The notes beneath the pieces were generated by a model. That model did no database searches. It was given only the letters and a program-made list of their open reading frames with translations, and was not told where the DNA came from. From IMG/VR virus record IMGVR_UViG_3300030109_004892, positions 1 to 60,083 of that record: a stretch of 60,083 bases of DNA; one strand, 5' to 3'. Both the position numbers and the translations under genes were made by a program. Origin of the DNA: a virus. Positions 55,140 through 60,083 of the stretch are shown in pieces (the stretch's first letter is position 1; the number at the start of each line of letters is the position of its first letter).

Positions 55140-56042
55140 ATGGCTATAAGTAGAGCACAACTAGCTAAAGAGCTAGAACCTGGTTTAAACGCCCTGTTTG
55201 GACTAGAGTACGCACGTTATGAAAACGAGGCCGCAGAAATCTTCGACAATGAATCTAGTGATAGAGCATTCGAAGAAGAGGTTATGTTGGTTGGCTTTGG
55301 CGAAGCTTCTGTAAAAGCGGAAGGTGCAGCAGTTGGTTTTGATACCGCTTCTGAATCTTTCACTGCGAGATACGTGCATGAAACAATTGCACTAGCATTC
55401 GCTTTAACGGAAGAAGCAGTCGAAGATAACTTATATGATACTTTATCTGCTCGTTATACAAAAGCATTGGCTCGTTCAATGGCGTATACAAAACAAGTTA
55501 AAGGTGCTGATGTATTAAACACAGCATTTGCAACGACTGGCGGTGATGGTGTTACTTTATGTAATACTGCACACCCAACTGCTTTAGGTGGTAACTTCTC
55601 AAACAGAAGTGCTACAGATGCAGATTTAAACGAAACCTCATTAGAACAAGCGATGATTGATATTGCTGGTTTTATCGACGAAAGAGGGCTAAAAATTGCA
55701 ATGCAGGGAAGAAAATTAATTATCCCAGTAAACATTCAATTCGTAGCTGATAGAGTCTTGAACTCAACTCTAAGAGTCGGTACTGCTGACAATGATATCA
55801 ACGCTCTGAAAAATATGGGTATGTTACCAGGTGGTTATACAGTTAACCACTATCTATCAGATACTGATGCATACTTTATTAAAACAGATTGTCCTAATGG
55901 ATTCAAACACTTCACAAGAGCTGCCCTTGCTACTGGCATGGAAGGCGATTTTGACACAGGAAATATGAGATACAAAGCTAGAGAGAGATACAGCTTTGGT
56001 TACTCTGATCCTAGAGCGGTTTACGGATCTCAAGGTTCATAA
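55140..56042 (+). CDS. Major capsid protein, 300 aa
   Basis: MAISRAQLAKELEPGLNALF, FGEASVKAEGAAVGFDTASE, YVHETIALAFALTEEAVEDN and LYDTLSARYTKALARSMAYTK are typical of the Mu gpT-like/HK97-type major capsid proteins. FITLC-like segment (GVTLCNTAHPTALGG), then a C-terminal domain with PDPRAVYG-like end (YSDPRAVYGS). GGAG lies upstream, a strong terminator follows. Expected to be the most abundant late product. Confidence 0.88.
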   Translation: MAISRAQLAKELEPGLNALFGLEYARYENEAAEIFDNESSDRAFEEEVMLVGFGEASVKAEGAAVGFDTASESFTARYVHETIALAFALTEEAVEDNLYDTLSARYTKALARSMAYTKQVKGADVLNTAFATTGGDGVTLCNTAHPTALGGNFSNRSATDADLNETSLEQAMIDIAGFIDERGLKIAMQGRKLIIPVNIQFVADRVLNSTLRVGTADNDINALKNMGMLPGGYTVNHYLSDTDAYFIKTDCPNGFKHFTRAALATGMEGDFDTGNMRYKARERYSFGYSDPRAVYGSQGS

Positions 56043-56070
56043 AAATTACTGGATCCTCCCAGATAGAAGA

Positions 56071-56096
56071 AGGCGGTTGCAAGACCGCCTTTTTTG
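56071..56096 (+). terminator. Rho-independent terminator after the capsid gene
   Basis: Stem AGGCGGT/ACCGCCT (56071-56077 and 56084-56090), 6-nt loop, followed by TTTTTTG. Placed right after the major capsid stop, allowing a higher level of capsid mRNA. Confidence 0.9.
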
Positions 56097-56201
56097 TTTT
56101 ACAATATAATTCCTAGTATTAATTTAGTTACGCAGACTGGCTAGGCAGACGGTATAGAGACGGCGTAGCGATAATGGTCTATACGACCAAAGGAGAATAA
56201 A

Positions 56202-56765
56202 ATGGCTAGAACTACTTTTCAAGGACCAGTAAGATCCCTTAATGGGTTCTTAGGAACAGGTCCTGATATGGCTCAATCAATAAGTGCAGGAACCACAGAC
56301 GGTGGAACTGATATTGCGGGCATAGATAAATATCAAGGCAAGGTTGTACAAATCGGAAACGCCGTTACTGTATTTAACTTACCTTCAATCATAGACACAG
56401 CAAGTTCTGAAACTGCAGGACCAGGAACTGATCCTAACTCTACAAATAGAGTTGGAATGATCTATGAGTTTTTAATGACTGCAAGTTTAACTTCAAGTAA
56501 CACTTTTACTTTAAATGCAGGAACTGCAGCAGGTAGAGATACAGCAGATGTGTTTAGAGGTATGGCGATCTACAACAACACAGCAACTGATCCAGGAGCC
56601 GTGACTGCTTTTAGCGCAGGTGGAACTGACACTTTAACTTTAACTGCTACTACTAAAGGTGGACTAGAAGGAGCTCACATTAGATGTAGAGCTGTTGATG
56701 GTTTAATTTGGTTAGTCGAAGCACAATTAATCGGAAACGGTACATTTGCTAATCCTTGGAGTTAA
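56202..56765 (+). CDS. Conserved capsid-associated protein, 187 aa
   Basis: MARTTFQGPVRSLNGFLGTG, then NAVTVFNLPSIIDTAS, YEFLMTASLTSSNTFTLNAG and LRCRAVDGLIWLVEAQL-type segments. I recall similar proteins next to capsid genes in marine phages. The beta-rich sequence suggests a head decoration or fibre protein. AAAGGAG is upstream of the ATG. A 110-nt leader follows the terminator. Confidence 0.7.
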   Translation: MARTTFQGPVRSLNGFLGTGPDMAQSISAGTTDGGTDIAGIDKYQGKVVQIGNAVTVFNLPSIIDTASSETAGPGTDPNSTNRVGMIYEFLMTASLTSSNTFTLNAGTAAGRDTADVFRGMAIYNNTATDPGAVTAFSAGGTDTLTLTATTKGGLEGAHIRCRAVDGLIWLVEAQLIGNGTFANPWS

Positions 56766-56767
56766 TA

Positions 56768-57082
56768 ATGTTTGCTTTAAAAACTAAACAATTAACTTCT
56801 AGTGGACAAGTAACTACTAAAGTAAGTGCAGGAAGTAATACACTTAGTGCTCCTGCTCGGGTGTTAGGATTAACTGTTCAATGTGGTGGAACTGAAGGCA
56901 GAATTGATTTGGTAGATGATGGTGCAAGTGGCACTGTTAAATTTACTCAAGTTACTCCTGCTATTGGTTCTGGAGAAGATGAGATTCTTCAAATTGATTT
57001 TCCTGAAATGGGATTAAAATTTGATACCGATCTTTATGTTTTCTTTAACCAAGCTACTAAAGTTAATGTAATTTATGGCTAA
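56768..57082 (+). CDS. Small beta-rich virion protein, 104 aa
   Basis: I place the start at the ATG 56768 (GGAG 6 nt before), not at the TTG 56756. MFALKTKQLTSSGQVTTKVS, VLGLTVQCGGTEGRID, FPEMGLKFDTDLYVFFNQAT: all-beta pattern of small capsid or fibre proteins. Coupled to the next gene by an 8-nt overlap. Not further recognised. Confidence 0.65.
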   Translation: MFALKTKQLTSSGQVTTKVSAGSNTLSAPARVLGLTVQCGGTEGRIDLVDDGASGTVKFTQVTPAIGSGEDEILQIDFPEMGLKFDTDLYVFFNQATKVNVIYG

Positions 57083-57353
57083 GGATAAACAACCACCAAA
57101 AACAAAAAAATATTTCCGCTCCACAAAGTCTGGGGCGGGAATGACTAAAGCTGGGACTGCACGTTACAGACGTGAGAACCCTGGTTCTAAATTAAAAACA
57201 GCCGTAACAGGCAAAGTTAAAAAAGGATCTAAAGCTGCTAAAAGAAGAAAATCATATTGTGCTAGAAGTGCAGGTCAAATGAAACAGTTTCCTAAAGCTG
57301 CAAAAAATCCTAACTCAAGATTACGTCAAGCAAGAAAAAGATGGAAATGTTAA
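57075..57353 (+). CDS. DUF6321-like basic protein, 92 aa
   Basis: KSGAGMTKAGTARYRRENPG, KAAKRRKSYCARSAGQMKQF and PKAAKNPNSRLRQARKRWKC are the conserved strings of the small basic family I know as DUF6321, widespread in marine phages. Two Cys near residues ~63 and 92. Strong positive charge suggests DNA contact within the capsid. No function proven. Confidence 0.75.
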   Translation: MAKDKQPPKTKKYFRSTKSGAGMTKAGTARYRRENPGSKLKTAVTGKVKKGSKAAKRRKSYCARSAGQMKQFPKAAKNPNSRLRQARKRWKC

Positions 57354-57917
57354 ATGAGAATTCTTTTTTTTGTATTATGTTTTATTTTAGTTGCTAGTGC
57401 AATTACGAGCGCTAATGGAGCAGATACGAACACGGTGTCTTCGACCGTTGTAACGGACAAGGCACCACCAACTGCAAACTCACCAAGTGTTGTTGTAAAC
57501 AATTCTGATGTGTGTAAGACAGCGGCAGCAGGTGCGGTGCAAACCCAGATTCTAGGTATTAGCAGCGGAATTACTATTACGGACGAAAATTGTGAACGTA
57601 TAAAATTAAGTCGCTCACTTTACTCGATGGGCATGAAGGTGGCCGCAGTGTCAACACTTTGTGCTGATCCTCGTGTGTGGGATGCAATGTATATGGCAGG
57701 TACATATTGTCCGTACATGGGAGCTATAGGGGAAGAAGCTAAAGAAGGGTGGGAAAAAAATCCTGCTTTAGTACCTGAAGGATCTCAAGTATTTAAACAA
57801 ATAGAAATTAAACAAAAAGAACAACAAACAACTGGACTAACGGATGGGCAAAAACTTCTTAAATTTATTGTATTGGGTATGGCTATGCATTCTGGTATCG
57901 TGGCATTCGCCCCTTAG
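57354..57917 (+). CDS. Secreted protein with signal peptide, 187 aa
   Basis: The first ~22 residues (MRILFFVLCFILVASAITSA) form a clear signal peptide with Ala at the cleavage site. Then Thr/Val/Pro-rich linker, and a Cys-containing core (CKTAAAGAVQTQILGISSG, DPRVWDAMYMAGTYCPYMGA). The last ~25 residues share DNA with the signal peptide of the next gene. I recall related proteins from marine phages, no function known. Likely periplasmic during infection. Confidence 0.7.
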   Translation: MRILFFVLCFILVASAITSANGADTNTVSSTVVTDKAPPTANSPSVVVNNSDVCKTAAAGAVQTQILGISSGITITDENCERIKLSRSLYSMGMKVAAVSTLCADPRVWDAMYMAGTYCPYMGAIGEEAKEGWEKNPALVPEGSQVFKQIEIKQKEQQTTGLTDGQKLLKFIVLGMAMHSGIVAFAP

Positions 57918-59541
57918 AGCAGAATGTCCTGTTACTGCAACAGGATTATGTACGCCAGGAGTCGAAGAAACCATTGTTATAGATGAAGTAGAAACCATTG
58001 AATATGAAGCTGACGGATATACAGTTACAACAGAAACTACTACTACAACCACAACAATAACTACAACTAATGAAGATTCAGGAGATATTCTTGATGGAGA
58101 TGCTGGTTATGTTTCATCTAAATTTGAGGGGGACATGGATACAGACTGGGGAGGTCAAGGTCCTGCATCAATGCCTTCTGGCAATAGTTGTTATAATTTA
58201 GGTGCCGATAAATGTGCACAAATAACTGGTAGTGGCAATAGCACATCGACACAAGGTGTACCGGGCATGGGCACGACATTTATACAAACAATTGATATAT
58301 CAGATCTTGATATACAAAATGGAGGAAGAACTAATTATTCAATAAAAGTAGATAAGCAAGATTCACAGGATAGAATCTATATGCACATTACAGGTAAGGA
58401 TGGAAATACATCAGTCTTTAGTGGAACAGATATATTATCAGAATCAGGTGTTAATAGTGGTTATCAAACTTATGAAAGTGGTTTTGATTTTGCAGGAGGA
58501 ATTACAACATTAACCATAGAAATTGGAGGTAGAGATATTAATCTAGCAATCGGACCCTTGTTCGATGATGTTACAATTAATGTGCTCTATAACGTTGTCA
58601 GTCAAATAGTTACAGAACATATACTTAGTGTTGAAATGTGGGTAGCATATGGTGGTAGCACAGAAGCAGAAGTTATAGATATTGTAGAAAATATTTTTGA
58701 ACATAATGATGTTGTAGATGCACCAGGCGATGATCTATATTTTGAACCAGAGTTTGATGAGCCTGACATGAATATGTCATATGACACAGTTGAAATGGAA
58801 ATGGAGATGGACTTTGATTTCGAAATGGACTTTGAAATGCCTGTTATGGAAGTGGATATACCTGAAATGGAAATGGCAAATATTGAAATGGAAATGGAGT
58901 TTGAAATGGAGATGGAACTAGAGATGCCTGATTTAGAACTACCAGATCCTGAAATGAATATGGAAATGCCAGAACCTGAAATGGATATGGAAATGCCAGA
59001 ACCTAATATGGAACCAGAAACAGAATCTATGAACGAACCAGATATGGAAGAACCAGAATCTAAACCAGAAATAGAGGAGGTAAAAGATGAACCTATTGAA
59101 GAACCTACTGAAGAATCTAAAGAAAATGTGGCTGAAAAGCCAGAGGCTGAAGAAAGCGCACCAGAGGCTGATGCAGATGAAGATCAACCAGAAGATATGG
59201 AAGAACCAGAAGATAAAGGTGAAACCGAAGAAAAACCTGTAAAAAAAGAAGAACAAAAAGAAAAAGCTGCTAAAAAGATCGTGAAGAAGATGGGCGATAA
59301 AGGTAGATATGATTCAACAAATCAGTTAAAAACACTAATAGTCATGCAAGTTTTAGGTGATACAAAAACTTTTTTTGACTCACAAAAACAATTAAATGAT
59401 CGGGAAGGATTTTTTACAGACATGATAATACCTGACACACAAATACCTAATAATAATATAGGACAGTATTTATTATTTGCTGGAAGTGAAGGACTCATGA
59501 ATGAAATAATTGATAGTCAATGGCAGACGGATTTGGAGTAG
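57844..59541 (+). CDS. Secreted Glu/Met-repeat protein, 565 aa
   Basis: Signal peptide MGKNFLNLLYWVWLCILVSW...RA, then a Thr-rich segment (TVTTETTTTTTTITTTN), a beta-rich domain (residues ~90-270) resembling a lectin/adhesin-type module, and from about residue 310 to 400 an unusual Glu-Met/Glu-Phe alternation (EMEMEFEMEMELEMPDLEL, PEMDMEMPEPNM) with Pro. A Glu/Lys-rich spacer and a helical C-terminus follow. The start overlaps the preceding gene by 74 nt in a different frame. Function unknown. A surface or periplasmic bridge is possible. Confidence 0.7.
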   Translation: MGKNFLNLLYWVWLCILVSWHSPLRAECPVTATGLCTPGVEETIVIDEVETIEYEADGYTVTTETTTTTTTITTTNEDSGDILDGDAGYVSSKFEGDMDTDWGGQGPASMPSGNSCYNLGADKCAQITGSGNSTSTQGVPGMGTTFIQTIDISDLDIQNGGRTNYSIKVDKQDSQDRIYMHITGKDGNTSVFSGTDILSESGVNSGYQTYESGFDFAGGITTLTIEIGGRDINLAIGPLFDDVTINVLYNVVSQIVTEHILSVEMWVAYGGSTEAEVIDIVENIFEHNDVVDAPGDDLYFEPEFDEPDMNMSYDTVEMEMEMDFDFEMDFEMPVMEVDIPEMEMANIEMEMEFEMEMELEMPDLELPDPEMNMEMPEPEMDMEMPEPNMEPETESMNEPDMEEPESKPEIEEVKDEPIEEPTEESKENVAEKPEAEESAPEADADEDQPEDMEEPEDKGETEEKPVKKEEQKEKAAKKIVKKMGDKGRYDSTNQLKTLIVMQVLGDTKTFFDSQKQLNDREGFFTDMIIPDTQIPNNNIGQYLLFAGSEGLMNEIIDSQWQTDLE

Positions 59542-59543
59542 CA

Positions 59544-60083
59544 ATGGCAGAGTTTGAATTTGCTGGAATGAAATTTAAAGGTGGCAAAATATTTGTTATA
59601 CTTACAGCATTAACTACACTTGGTGGAGGATTATGGGGTGGCTTTGAATTTTACAAAGACTACCTTAACATGAAAGAACAGATACAAAATTATGTTGCAC
59701 CTGATCTTTCAGAGTTTGATAAAAACATTGCACTTACAAAAGAAGAAATGAAAAGTAAGACAGATCTATTACAAACAGAAATAGAAATGTTAATGGGTGA
59801 AATGGAAATGATGATGCAAGAAATAAGATTAGTATCTGATGTAGCTAATGAATTAAAAAATGATTTAAGACAAGATGTGCGTAGAGTTGAATCAATTGTT
59901 AATGATGTTGAACAACAAATAAAAGAAGATTCAAGAGATAATGCTAAAGATTTAAAATCTACAATTGATACTTTAGAAGATGACATGAAAAAGTTAGAGG
60001 AAAAAATAAAACTAGCACAAAAAGAGTTAGAAGAAAAAATGGATAAAAGGATTAAAAGAGCATTAGAAAATCCTTTGGGAGGG
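59544..60083 (+). CDS. Membrane-anchored coiled-coil protein, 3' end outside the window
   Basis: The product has a short N-terminus, one membrane segment (FVILTALTTLGGGLWGGFEF) and a long coiled coil (VRRVESIVNDVEQQIKEDSR). The open frame is cut at the window end without a stop, and its last 22 codons match the 22 codons at 2-67. Either the gene continues into the start of the window (circular genome, variants at the joint) or a homologue lies there. It resembles the gene at 212-604 in layout. Confidence 0.8.
   Translation, partial: MAEFEFAGMKFKGGKIFVILTALTTLGGGLWGGFEFYKDYLNMKEQIQNYVAPDLSEFDKNIALTKEEMKSKTDLLQTEIEMLMGEMEMMMQEIRLVSDVANELKNDLRQDVRRVESIVNDVEQQIKEDSRDNAKDLKSTIDTLEDDMKKLEEKIKLAQKELEEKMDKRIKRALENPLGG

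Noticed and set aside
58939-59256. 105-aa - strand Phe/Trp-rich frame
   Set aside because: It mirrors the Glu/Met repeat on the + strand and has no start signal.

Overview
The window is an AT-rich, gene-dense genome of a tailed bacteriophage with the gene content of uncultured marine phages. The DNA-packaging and neck genes are P22-like: portal (47506-49911), gp4-like (2033-2737) and gp10-like (14491-16335). This suggests a short-tailed virion, which is inferred from gene content only. No integrase, rRNA gene or convincing tRNA gene was seen. The last 66 bases resemble bases 2-67 (about 79% identical, nearly all differences synonymous). The window may therefore be a nearly complete, circularly permuted genome, or the two ends may be paralogues.

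Layout: the main late block runs on the + strand from 45403 to 60083 and, if the ends join, on through 1-8869. It encodes TerL, portal, small basic proteins, holin, lysozyme, GroES-like co-chaperonin, scaffold (frameshifted), decoration and major capsid proteins, secreted proteins, then gp4-like and adaptor proteins, a tail protein with a blue-copper-like domain, an S74 tail fibre and a Gly-rich adhesin. Next, 8871-18726 on the - strand carries nine different putative Fe(II)/2-oxoglutarate oxygenase genes, a glycosyltransferase and a few structural genes including the gp10-like protein. A + block (18865-28071) follows with large, probably internal or ejected, virion proteins.

Replication and nucleotide genes lie on the - strand at 28057-36465: glucosaminidase-type lysin, endonuclease VII, family A DNA polymerase with Leu at the Pol I 762 position, DUF6378-like protein, Dam-type methylase, UvrD/Rep-like helicase, archaeo-eukaryotic-type primase, a PF-tailed putative ssDNA-binding protein and a coiled-coil protein. 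A divergent promoter pair at 36492-36527 separates them from an SNF2-type helicase, a ribbon-helix-helix protein and zinc-finger proteins on the + strand. From 38.8 to 45.4 kb there are short divergent operons of small genes, a region with a perfect DnaA box, iteron-like repeats, palindromes, two clusters of heptanucleotide (CCTTGNN) repeats around a GP88-like gene, and the terminase small subunit.

Regulation: at least five promoters share TTGAC(T/A)-N17-TAT-like hexamers with an ATAAGAT/ATCTTAT element in the spacer, suggesting use of a host sigma70-type polymerase and a common control factor. Both terminase genes appear to be transcribed as leaderless mRNAs. The features most worth following up are the oxygenase array next to tail genes, the cupredoxin-like tail domain, the heptamer-repeat cassette, the candidate origin, and the frameshift in the scaffold gene.
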